Below are positions 44,048 to 51,220 of a stretch of 64,000 nt of DNA, piece after piece. The notes below the pieces were generated by a model that was not told the DNA's origin, ran no database searches, and worked only from the letters and a program-made list of their open reading frames with translations. The position numbers were made by a program, and so were the translations under genes. The first letter of the stretch is position 1. Every line of letters starts with the position of its first letter. The DNA is taken from the NCBI GenBank assembly GCA_002783265.1, contig PFFG01000009.1, positions 1-64,000 of the forward strand. Direction: 5' to 3'. Source of the stretch: Candidatus Gracilibacteria bacterium CG17_big_fil_post_rev_8_21_14_2_50_48_13. Its GTDB lineage: Bacteria; Patescibacteriota; Gracilibacteria; 1-14-2-50-48-13.

Positions 44048-46462
44048 CTAGACGGCCCCTATTCTATAGCGAATTTCCCGATCGATAAACTCTTTTTGTC
44101 GACCATAGACCAAACGTGACAATTGCGTGATCGCCTCTGCCGCTTCATAGTCAGGCGTATACCCTTCCATTTCCCATGCTTTCTGCACTGTGAGGGTAAA
44201 AGGGCGCGATGGCTGCTCATCAATAGAAAGCTTCATGCCCGCCTTAAATTTATCAAAATTGGAAATGTCCTGTTCGGAAAAGACAGGCGCAAACACCTTG
44301 GCCATAAACTCCGCATCAATTTCACCAATTTTGTAGGAAAGCACACTACCCACGTTACCAAAAATGGCTCCCTTGAGCTTCACTTCCCCGCCGAGATCGC
44401 GCTTTTCCAGCTGATCCATATACTGGTGTGCCAAAATCAGTCCAAGGCGGTACTTTCGCGCCTCGGAAAGAATACTTTCAATAGAATCCGTCACAAAGTT
44501 CTGAAATTCGTCGATGTAGAGGAAGAAATCCTGCCGCTGATCTTTCGGCATAAGCTGGCGCCGCATGGCCGCCACCTGAATTTTCGAGACCACGATCATA
44601 CCCAAAAGCTGTGCATTCACGTCACCAATCAGTCCCTTAGAAAGCTTCATCAGAATAATTTTCTTACTTTGCATGGCTTCCCCAAGATCAAAAGAAGAGT
44701 TCGGCTGTCCAATAATATTACGCATCGTTGCATTCGTAATAAACTGGCCAAATTTTGCGGCAAAATACGGAATCATTTCCTTCTTTTCACGCTCCGCCAT
44801 GTTATCGAAGGTATGATCCCACCACGTTTTCACGATGGGATTGGTCACATGCTTGCGTTTCTTTTGCTGAAAGTCATCATTCACAAACAGTTGAACGATA
44901 TCCGTCAAAGCACCACCTTCTGGGTCTGCCATAAGCGTCAGGACACCATTGCGGAAATAGTCTTGAATACGGGGACCAAAGATTTCATTACCGAAGAGCT
45001 TAATCATCATATTCATGGCATCGAGTGCCACCAGCTCACGCTCCTCGTCTGTTTTTGCTTCGAGCATATTGAGACCCATGGGGCGGTCCGTATCCGCCGG
45101 ATTAAATATAATCACATCATTTGCACGCTCTCTCGGTATAAAAGGCAGAATATCATCCACCAGGTCACCATGGGGATCCACCACACACATACCATTTCCA
45201 TTGCGCAGATCCTGCTTCATCATGGTCTGCAGAATCGTCGACTTACCCGTACCCGTTTGTCCAATAATATAGAAGTGACGGAACCGATCTTTGAGGGGCA
45301 TACGCACCTCCTTAACTTCGCCTCGATGCGTCACGTGGCCAAGGAGAATTCCCTCTGAGGGAAGATTATCCGGTGGTGGTGCAAGCTTAAAGTTCTGCCA
45401 GGCAATGTTACTGATTTTGTTGTACTTACTATGCGGAAAGTGAAAAATCGATGCAATTTCCTCCGTTGCAAGAATCATGGGTTTGTCAGGCCACAGACGA
45501 CCAAATTTGCGTAAAATGACGTCAAAAAGCACTATGGGTAGCCCTCCCTTTTTGTCCTTCACGAGGGCATTCATATTGGGGTGATTAAACTGCACAAAGG
45601 AGTTTACCACCGCATCAAGCGTCGATTTTGCCGAAAACTTATCCGCTCCGGAGGCCACGACACGAATGATCGTATCAAACCCGACTTTTTGCGCCTTCGC
45701 ATCAATATGTTTTACCTGCTCCTCCGTTTGCGGGGTAATTCGTACAGGCTCATCTTTCTTTTCGTCTTTTTCCAGAGAAAAAATTTTCAGCACATCCTTC
45801 AGCATACTTTTCCACGACAGAGACTCTGGTTTCTTCCCACTATACAGAAGCTCTGCCATTTTTTTCGACGACTCCTGCCATTTATCCGCAACCGGACGAA
45901 TCATGACCTGAATCATGGCGGAATCCTCTCCACTCAGTTTTGTGAGTGAGTTGACAAGATTGTTAATGGGGTCTGATTCCAACTGCTGGTACGTTCGAAG
46001 AGGCCAGGAGGGCTTTTTTTTCAGCTTCAAAATCGCCGTTTCCTGATAACTCTTCTCCGCAAAAATATTTCGCTCTTCTTCAATTTCTATGACCGCGTCT
46101 GGGTAATAACTCGTCAGCTGCTTTTCTATAACATCCTGCAGTTCATAGGGCACGGCCATATGAAAATGTACCTTTCCATTTTGAGAAACGTACTCTAAAG
46201 AAATCGCATTTTTCTTTCCCAGCTCATGGAGTGATGCCAAAAACTGCTCCATGATGGAAACCACTTCTTTAAAACCACCTTGCTGAGACGTCGCTTCCTT
46301 TTTTTCATCCAGATCCGAATCTTTCTTCGGAATCAGAATACGCAAAAAGACCAGCGATAGCGCCTTCTTTTTTTGTGCTGCACTTTGCATGGTTCTATAG
46401 AACACAAAGGCAAGGGCCGCACCAACGAGAATGAGAAGGATGTAGATCATAAAGGTGTCCAT
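44048..46462 (-). CDS. VirD4/TraG-like membrane-anchored ATPase
   Basis: An 804-residue protein with one N-terminal transmembrane helix (about 5-22). A 350-residue domain resembling the uncharacterised N-domain of CPR type IV coupling-like proteins follows, then a RecA-like ATPase. Walker A is GQTGTGKS at 401-408; VVDPHGDLVDDIL follows at about 425; Walker B is FFLYIDEFQNF near 645; then an arginine-containing LILAHQYMDQL. Such proteins are annotated as type IV secretion coupling or HerA-like ATPases and may move DNA or protein. No VirB4 or relaxase is nearby. It could power the VirB2-like set here, but this is inference. mraY follows 24 bases later. Confidence 0.8.
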   Translation of the reverse strand: MDTFMIYILLILVGAALAFVFYRTMQSAAQKKKALSLVFLRILIPKKDSDLDEKKEATSQQGGFKEVVSIMEQFLASLHELGKKNAISLEYVSQNGKVHFHMAVPYELQDVIEKQLTSYYPDAVIEIEEERNIFAEKSYQETAILKLKKKPSWPLRTYQQLESDPINNLVNSLTKLSGEDSAMIQVMIRPVADKWQESSKKMAELLYSGKKPESLSWKSMLKDVLKIFSLEKDEKKDEPVRITPQTEEQVKHIDAKAQKVGFDTIIRVVASGADKFSAKSTLDAVVNSFVQFNHPNMNALVKDKKGGLPIVLFDVILRKFGRLWPDKPMILATEEIASIFHFPHSKYNKISNIAWQNFKLAPPPDNLPSEGILLGHVTHRGEVKEVRMPLKDRFRHFYIIGQTGTGKSTILQTMMKQDLRNGNGMCVVDPHGDLVDDILPFIPRERANDVIIFNPADTDRPMGLNMLEAKTDEERELVALDAMNMMIKLFGNEIFGPRIQDYFRNGVLTLMADPEGGALTDIVQLFVNDDFQQKKRKHVTNPIVKTWWDHTFDNMAEREKKEMIPYFAAKFGQFITNATMRNIIGQPNSSFDLGEAMQSKKIILMKLSKGLIGDVNAQLLGMIVVSKIQVAAMRRQLMPKDQRQDFFLYIDEFQNFVTDSIESILSEARKYRLGLILAHQYMDQLEKRDLGGEVKLKGAIFGNVGSVLSYKIGEIDAEFMAKVFAPVFSEQDISNFDKFKAGMKLSIDEQPSRPFTLTVQKAWEMEGYTPDYEAAEAITQLSRLVYGRQKEFIDREIRYRIGAV

Positions 46463-46471
46463 ATCTTATCT

Positions 46472-46500
46472 AGTGTACAGATACGTCGGGAATTCTGCAA
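46472..46500 (-). promoter_or_regulatory. Possible promoter of the VirD4-like gene
   Basis: TTGCAG (46500-46495), 17 bases, TACACT (46477-46472) on the minus strand. The ATG is only 9 bases beyond the -10, so the message would be nearly leaderless. Confidence 0.35.
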
Positions 46501-46528
46501 GCATCTCCGCTTATAAAGAAGGGGGAAT

Positions 46529-46543
46529 AATTGTGCAACAATT
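46529..46543. promoter_or_regulatory. Inverted repeat upstream of the GT4 promoter
   Basis: AATTGT, GCA, ACAATT: a perfect 6-bp dyad 5 bases upstream of the -35 of the GT4 gene. Possible activator or repressor site in the divergent gap. Confidence 0.35.
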
Positions 46544-46548
46544 TCAAT

Positions 46549-46576
46549 TTGGCAAAAAGGCGCGTGAGGGTATGAT
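46549..46576 (+). promoter_or_regulatory. Promoter of the GT4 gene
   Basis: TTGGCA (46549-46554), 16 bases, TATGAT (46571-46576). The spacing supports the ATG at 46607 over an upstream TTG at 46586. Confidence 0.6.
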
Positions 46577-46606
46577 GCACACGCTTTGTCTCGTACCACT
46601 TCTCAA

Positions 46607-47737
46607 ATGGCATACCGCATAGGAATAGACGCGCGCATGTACAGTGCGCGATTTACAGGAATCGGTCGGTACAACTATGAGCTCATTCATCATCTTGCCG
46701 CCATCGATGCAGAAAATACCTATGTGATTTTTCTCAACGAACCCGAATTCAGTGAATTTGAAATCTTCGCGCCGAATATTGAGAAAGTCTTGGTGAACGC
46801 CAAACACTACTCCCTGCAGGAACAAACCGTTTTTTTGCAAAAGCTCCTGGCGGCTAAACTTGATCTTATGCATTTTACGCACTTTAACAGCCCCCTGCTC
46901 TTCCCGGGCAAGCAAGTAGTCACAATTCATGACCTCACCCTGTCCTACTACCCTGGAAAAAAAATGACTGCCGCCCATTATCGTGCTGCCTACAATCTCA
47001 GTATTTGGAGCGTCACGAAAAAAGCAGCGGCGGTGATCGCCATTTCTGAAAATACGAAAAACGACGTCATCTCTCTCCTCCATGTTCCTGCCGAAAAGAT
47101 TCGCGTCGTTTATGAAGGTGCAGCAGAAACCTTTACAGACGATAAACGGCCAGAACCTATAGCGCGCGTTCGAAGTACCTATAACCTGCCTCGGCCCTTT
47201 CTGCTCTATGCGGGTGTCTGGCGAAGTCACAAAAACGTCGCGGGGCTCATTTCTGCCTTTGCCCTTATGGTGAAAGAATACGGATACGAAGGAGATCTTG
47301 TGATAACGGGAAGGCCTGACCCGCTGTATACGGAGGTGCCTGAAACCATTGCACAGCATGGTCTTGAACAGCGAGTGCACTGCGTCGGTTTGGTGCCGGA
47401 AGAAGACCTGGGAGTGCTCTTCAATGCTGCTGAACTCTACGTCTTCCCTTCCTTTTATGAGGGATTTGGTCTGCCTGCCCTTGAAGCATTTGCAGCGGGC
47501 GTCCCCCTCGCGGCCTCCAACACATCCTGTCTGCCCGAAATCTGTGGCGAAGGGAATGCACTCTTCTTTGATCCCCACAATCCAAAAAACATGGCAGAAG
47601 TCATGATGCGCGGTGTACAGGATCAGGAACTTCGCACGCAGCTCATAGAACGCGGGAAAAAACGTCTCCTGGATTTTTCCTGGAGAAAGATGGCGGAGGA
47701 GACGCTTGGCGTATACCTTGATATTCTTCGCGCATGA
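46607..47737 (+). CDS. Family 4 glycosyltransferase
   Basis: A 376-residue GT-B enzyme. The N-terminal domain begins YRIGIDARMYSARFTGIGRY and has VVTIHDLTLSYYPGK and AVIAISENTKNDVI. The C-terminal domain carries FLLYAGVWRSHKNVAGLI, RVHCVGLVPEEDLGVLFNAAELYVFPSFYEGFGLPALEAFAAGVPLAASNTSCLPEICGEGNALFFDPHN, the donor-nucleotide site with the EX7E motif (E in YEGFGLPALE). It transfers a sugar from NDP or GDP donors to a lipid-linked or polysaccharide acceptor. Its stop overlaps the next ATG in ATGA. Likely part of surface glycan synthesis. Confidence 0.92.
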   Translation: MAYRIGIDARMYSARFTGIGRYNYELIHHLAAIDAENTYVIFLNEPEFSEFEIFAPNIEKVLVNAKHYSLQEQTVFLQKLLAAKLDLMHFTHFNSPLLFPGKQVVTIHDLTLSYYPGKKMTAAHYRAAYNLSIWSVTKKAAAVIAISENTKNDVISLLHVPAEKIRVVYEGAAETFTDDKRPEPIARVRSTYNLPRPFLLYAGVWRSHKNVAGLISAFALMVKEYGYEGDLVITGRPDPLYTEVPETIAQHGLEQRVHCVGLVPEEDLGVLFNAAELYVFPSFYEGFGLPALEAFAAGVPLAASNTSCLPEICGEGNALFFDPHNPKNMAEVMMRGVQDQELRTQLIERGKKRLLDFSWRKMAEETLGVYLDILRA

Positions 47738-48039
47738 CACGCCCCCTCGAAAAACTCATCATGGCGAGCGCAAAGCGGTTTCACCTATCTGAGGAGGCAC
47801 GGGCCGCCCTTGTCACCACGGCAGCAAAAAAGTATATCCTTGGGTTGTTTCCCACGAACACACCGAAGGAGGAAGAACTCCATATAACCTATGCACGGGA
47901 AACGCTCTATGTTCGAACGAGAAACAGTGGCCTCGCGGCAAGTCTTCAGCTGCAACGGATGGGAATTCTCAGTCACACGCGAAAGGAAAACCCCAAGATC
48001 CCCCTTCGTGCGGTGATTATCTTAGGCAGCAAAAAATAG
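47734..48039 (+). CDS. Small basic protein, possibly DUF721/DciA-like
   Basis: A 101-residue protein coupled to the GT4 gene by ATGA. The middle (LHITYARETLYVRTRNSGLAASLQLQRMGIL) resembles the beta-alpha part of DUF721/DciA proteins, where a 'V.v.s..la.eL...' pattern recurs; DciA loads the replicative helicase. The chain is short for the family and lacks a clear N-terminal helix bundle, so the call is weak. Otherwise it is a small soluble protein of unknown function. Confidence 0.4.
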   Translation: MTRPLEKLIMASAKRFHLSEEARAALVTTAAKKYILGLFPTNTPKEEELHITYARETLYVRTRNSGLAASLQLQRMGILSHTRKENPKIPLRAVIILGSKK

Positions 48040-48043
48040 GTGT

Positions 48044-48072
48044 TTGCAATTTTGGCGAAGTTCAGGTAGAAT
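48044..48072 (+). promoter_or_regulatory. Promoter of the single-hairpin VirB2-like gene
   Basis: TTGCAA (48044-48049), 17 bases, TAGAAT (48067-48072), then 35 bases to the ATG at 48108. Confidence 0.6.
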
Positions 48073-48107
48073 ACTCTGATGTTTTCATTACCTTACTATT
48101 TTTCGCT

Positions 48108-48587
48108 ATGAACATCAAACACACAACGACATCGCTCCTTACGAAGGCATCTACTGCCGGAGCAACAATTACAGCAGCTCTGTATTACGGTACAGCAACT
48201 GCCTTCGCTCAGACTGCCGGGTACAACACTCGTGCAGGCAATGTGCAGAACGACCCCTTTGGTCTTTCTGGAACAGGTGGTCTTCGTGCGGTGAACCAGA
48301 ATTCTTTGGTGAACCAGGTGACGAACATCATTAACATCATCACGATTTTGCTCGCGCTTATCGCGGTGTGTTTCATGATCTATGCGGGTATTCAGTTGAT
48401 TACTAGCCGAGGTGATGAAAAGAAGCAGGAGGAAGCAAAAAAGATCCTCATCAATGCAGTTATCGGTTTCGTCTTGATCGCCATCTCTGGTGGAGTCGTG
48501 TCTCTTGTTGTCTCCATTATTATGGGAGCAGGATCTCAGGATCCTACAACCACGCCTCTCAGCGGAGAGTACGTTCCAAGCCGCTAA
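48108..48587 (+). CDS. VirB2/TrbC-like pilin candidate (159 aa)
   Basis: Signal peptide 1-35 (ITAALYYGTATAFAQ), a 35-residue exported segment, then two helices (about 72-95 and 110-138). They flank YAGIQLITSRGDEKKQEEAKKIL, the same loop as in the triple-hairpin proteins. A short polar tail ends in PSR. This is the most compact and pilin-like member in the window, with its own promoter and terminator, so it may be expressed independently and at high level. In VirB2/TrbC systems such proteins are processed and assembled into a pilus. Assembly here is inferred. Confidence 0.7.
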   Translation: MNIKHTTTSLLTKASTAGATITAALYYGTATAFAQTAGYNTRAGNVQNDPFGLSGTGGLRAVNQNSLVNQVTNIINIITILLALIAVCFMIYAGIQLITSRGDEKKQEEAKKILINAVIGFVLIAISGGVVSLVVSIIMGAGSQDPTTTPLSGEYVPSR

Positions 48588-48612
48588 TCGTTCTCAGCGA
48601 AAACATCAACGA

Positions 48613-48643
48613 AAAAGACTCGCCCACAGCGGGTCTTTTTTTG
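48613..48643. terminator. Bidirectional terminator between the VirB2-like gene and the flippase
   Basis: AAAAAGACTCGC, a short loop, GCGGGTCTTTTTTT. A-run and T-run flank the stem, so it can end both convergent transcripts; the flippase stop is at 48648. Confidence 0.8.
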
Positions 48644-48647
48644 TGCA

Positions 48648-50183
48648 TTACGCCTCTTTCTTCCGCAAAATCGCCAGCATTGGCTTATCGACGACACGGA
48701 AGAGGTACAGACCACCACCATACACAATGCCTGCCATGAACAGAATAATTAACAATCCCACCGTATTGCCTACAGCGCCGATAAGGGGATCTTTGAGAAA
48801 CCACAGCGTTGCCCCCATGACCAGCCCTGCTAAAGTCGTTCGGGTGAAGCGCCAAAGATTCAAACCAAAATCGACGTGTTGGCGTACGGCATAGGATGAA
48901 CAGACAAGAACAAGCACTTCCGTTAAAACCGTGGTAACCGCACAGGCCATTACTCCAAAGAAATGTATGCCTATAACATTGAAAACAATGTTAAAAAGCA
49001 AGCAAAGGCAATTGATATAAATCAGAATTTTCTGACGACTCAATGCCACCAACAAAAAGTTAAACAGCGAGTTGAGAAAGGAAAACCCAATGGTGAAGAT
49101 AATCACCTGCAGTAGGAGATCGGAACTGTAGAAACCCTGCCCCACATTGCTGGTCAGATAAATCGACGCGCTCGTTGCGTTGATGATGGCGTAGGCCATG
49201 ACGACCCCTCCAACCACAATGGGTAACGCCATAATATACAGAAAATCAAAGGAATACTGAATGAGCTCCTTAATTTTAGGATTCTTCGCCACGATAAATG
49301 CTGTCATCATGGGAAGAGCTGCATTGAGAAAGAATTGGGGCAATACATTGAAAATCTCCACGACTTTTATTGCCGCACTATAATAACCAATTTGTTCATG
49401 GGCCATCTCTGCCGGATACATGAACAGAATAATGAGTAAATCAATCTTGAAATACACCGTCCCCAAAATCAGTGCCAAACCGTAGGGGAGAGCTTTTTTA
49501 ATGAGATCTTTCCAAAAAACACGGTCAAAGCGATAGCGCAGATTCACATGCTTTTTCACAAAATGTCTCGTGTACAAATACATGCAGGTGTTCCCTACCA
49601 AGCCAACAATAAACAGCATTTGAAATGCCCAGAACGGTGTTGTGCTCTCAAAACCCGGCATTTGTTTTGGAAACAGGAAAAACATACCAAACACCATACA
49701 GAGCATGGTTAAGATTTTTCCTATCACCTGCGCAATGGTTGCATGTTTCATATCGTAGGCGACCTGGAGCACACTTGTGACAGTACCATTGAGGAGAGCC
49801 AGAATCATGCCGAGTGACGCCCAAAACAGCGCACCATAGAAAATCCAACCCATCTGCAAGGATGGGACAAAAAAGATTAACAGAAAGGTGACAACAATGG
49901 AAATGGCCGCAAGGACATTGCGGATGCTCAGGATATTGCCAATAATCACTTCCATCTTAGAAGGATTTCCAGCCATTTCACGAATGGCTACTGTGTACAT
50001 ACCCATATCCGCCACAATACCCACGAGGGCAAGCAAGGCGTATACGGATTCATACATACCTCGCTCACCGATGGTGAGATAGTTTGCAAGAAGTTTGGAA
50101 ATAACAAGACCAATACCCGCAATGATGATCTTGCCGGCAACTTGAACAAAGGTATTAGAGAGAATCTTTCGTGCTGTAGTCAT
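48648..50183 (-). CDS. Polysaccharide flippase (Wzx/MATE-like)
   Basis: A 511-residue protein with about 14 transmembrane helices of the oligosaccharide/lipid flippase superfamily. The N-terminus (ILSNTFVQVAGKIIIAGIGLVISKLLANYLTIGERGMYESVYALLALVGIVADMGMYTVAIREMA) has the family pattern of helix 1 followed by a G-x-Y turn and an R-E motif. The final basic stretch RKKEA is cytosolic. It would move undecaprenyl-linked sugar units across the membrane. The O-antigen ligase at 58323 and the GT4/GT2 enzymes complete a plausible surface-glycan pathway. A MurJ role is less likely given its closer resemblance to Wzx-type proteins. Confidence 0.85.
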   Translation of the reverse strand: MTTARKILSNTFVQVAGKIIIAGIGLVISKLLANYLTIGERGMYESVYALLALVGIVADMGMYTVAIREMAGNPSKMEVIIGNILSIRNVLAAISIVVTFLLIFFVPSLQMGWIFYGALFWASLGMILALLNGTVTSVLQVAYDMKHATIAQVIGKILTMLCMVFGMFFLFPKQMPGFESTTPFWAFQMLFIVGLVGNTCMYLYTRHFVKKHVNLRYRFDRVFWKDLIKKALPYGLALILGTVYFKIDLLIILFMYPAEMAHEQIGYYSAAIKVVEIFNVLPQFFLNAALPMMTAFIVAKNPKIKELIQYSFDFLYIMALPIVVGGVVMAYAIINATSASIYLTSNVGQGFYSSDLLLQVIIFTIGFSFLNSLFNFLLVALSRQKILIYINCLCLLFNIVFNVIGIHFFGVMACAVTTVLTEVLVLVCSSYAVRQHVDFGLNLWRFTRTTLAGLVMGATLWFLKDPLIGAVGNTVGLLIILFMAGIVYGGGLYLFRVVDKPMLAILRKKEA

Positions 50184-50227
50184 GGACCGATTGTACGACA
50201 GCGCGAGATTATCTCAAGACGAAAGTC

Positions 50228-50845
50228 TTAGTTATATTCCCGTGTTAAGGAAACCACGACACCCTGTATTTCCAGAGATCCAATGGGGTACATTTCTGGG
50301 TATGCCTCGTTTTCTGCTTTTAGGTAAGGATTACCATTAGAGTCTTTCATAAAGCGCTTGAGGGTATTTTCCCCATCAAGAAGCGCAACGACAATATCGC
50401 CCACACGTGGAGGCTTTTGCACAGCAACCACAAGATCTCCATCGTAGATACCCGCATCGATCATACTTTCACCACGGACGCGAAGAGCGAAGGCGTCTTT
50501 GAAAGCACCCAACCGCGTATCTTCCATGACATGATACCCCTCCACATGTTCTTCGAGTTGTTGTGCATTACCCGCCGGAATTGCTCCAAAAATCGGGATA
50601 GTCGACATGGTTGAGGTGAGTTTGCATTTTACCTTATCCAGCAAGCTAATGCCACGAGGTGTATTGTCACGCTGAATCCACCCCTTTTTCTCAAGGGCGT
50701 GCAGATGTTTAATAACGCCATTCACACTCCGAATAGAAAACGCATCCTGAATTTCCCGAATTTTTGGCGAAAAGCCATGTCCACATTGATATTCCTGAAT
50801 AAAATCATAAATATCCTGTTGTCGTTCGGTCAGAGGATGTTTCAT
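50228..50845 (-). CDS. lexA: SOS repressor LexA
   Basis: A 205-residue repressor. The N-terminal winged helix (LTERQQDIYDFIQEYQCGHGFSPKIREIQDAFSIRSVNGVIKHLHALEKKGWIQR) is standard. The self-cleavage bond is A91-G92 (IPAGNA); catalytic S127 (RGESMIDAGI) and K163 (GENTLKRF) are both present. RecA-coated single-stranded DNA triggers cleavage and induces DNA-repair genes. A LexA box is not evident at its own promoter, so the operator sequence of this lineage is unknown. It shares its upstream gap with the divergent yggT. Confidence 0.93.
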   Translation of the reverse strand: MKHPLTERQQDIYDFIQEYQCGHGFSPKIREIQDAFSIRSVNGVIKHLHALEKKGWIQRDNTPRGISLLDKVKCKLTSTMSTIPIFGAIPAGNAQQLEEHVEGYHVMEDTRLGAFKDAFALRVRGESMIDAGIYDGDLVVAVQKPPRVGDIVVALLDGENTLKRFMKDSNGNPYLKAENEAYPEMYPIGSLEIQGVVVSLTREYN

Positions 50846-50884
50846 AGAGGTGAACTTTAGAAGGCAAAAAGAGGCTTCACCCTA

Positions 50885-50913
50885 AGAGTAGTGATAATAT
50901 TTACACTTGTCAA
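50885..50913 (-). promoter_or_regulatory. lexA promoter
   Basis: TTGACA (50913-50908), 17 bases, TACTCT (50890-50885) on the minus strand. The -10 is weak. An imperfect AGGTGAA/TTCACCCT dyad (50848-50883) lies between it and the ATG and may be the autoregulatory site. Confidence 0.4.
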
Positions 50914-50936
50914 CGGTCTTTATAGACACGTACACT
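50907..50936 (+). promoter_or_regulatory. yggT promoter, sharing its -35 with lexA
   Basis: TTGTCA (50907-50912), 18 bases, TACACT (50931-50936), 26 bases before the ATG. The -35 overlaps that of lexA on the other strand, so one protein could affect both. Confidence 0.45.
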
Positions 50937-50962
50937 AGCCACATATATTTTGACGCTTTTTC

Positions 50963-51220
50963 ATGGGTACGGTAGTTTCCATATTGCTCTATACCTTGGA
51001 TATCTATTCCACACTTATTGTGATCCGTGTCCTGCTTTCATGGTTGCCAAGCCTCTCACGGCACCCCCTTGTGCGCCTTCTCTGTGATGTCACTGACCCG
51101 CTTTTAGCTCCACTTGCACGAGTCATTCCCAGTGTGGCCGGTGTGGACTTCTCTCCTATGGCCCTCCTGTTCCTTTTATGGGGAGCCCAAGAACTACTTC
51201 GTATGACCCTCCTTGTATGA
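50963..51220 (+). CDS. yggT: YggT-family small membrane protein
   Basis: An 85-residue protein with two hydrophobic helices, each followed by the family pattern: ILLYTLDIYSTLIVIRVLLSWLP and LVRLLCDVTDPLLAPLARVIPSVAGVDFSPMALLFLL. YggT/Ycf19 proteins affect membrane and cell-division behaviour in plastids and bacteria, with no enzyme activity known. The stop overlaps the ATG of the P-type-ATPase-like gene (ATGA), indicating tight coupling between the two. Confidence 0.88.
   Translation: MGTVVSILLYTLDIYSTLIVIRVLLSWLPSLSRHPLVRLLCDVTDPLLAPLARVIPSVAGVDFSPMALLFLLWGAQELLRMTLLV

Noticed and set aside
44123-45358. 411-codon plus-strand frame over the VirD4-like gene
   Set aside because: Antisense shadow; His/Arg/Lys-rich product without domains, against a gene with intact Walker motifs.
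46544-47740. 398-codon minus-strand frame over the GT4 gene
   Set aside because: It is the shadow of a clear glycosyltransferase; the product is Cys/His/Phe-rich with no domain.
51178-51216. Upstream start for the P-type-like protein
   Set aside because: It lies inside yggT; the ATG at 51217 forms the ATGA overlap typical here and gives the family-like N-terminus.
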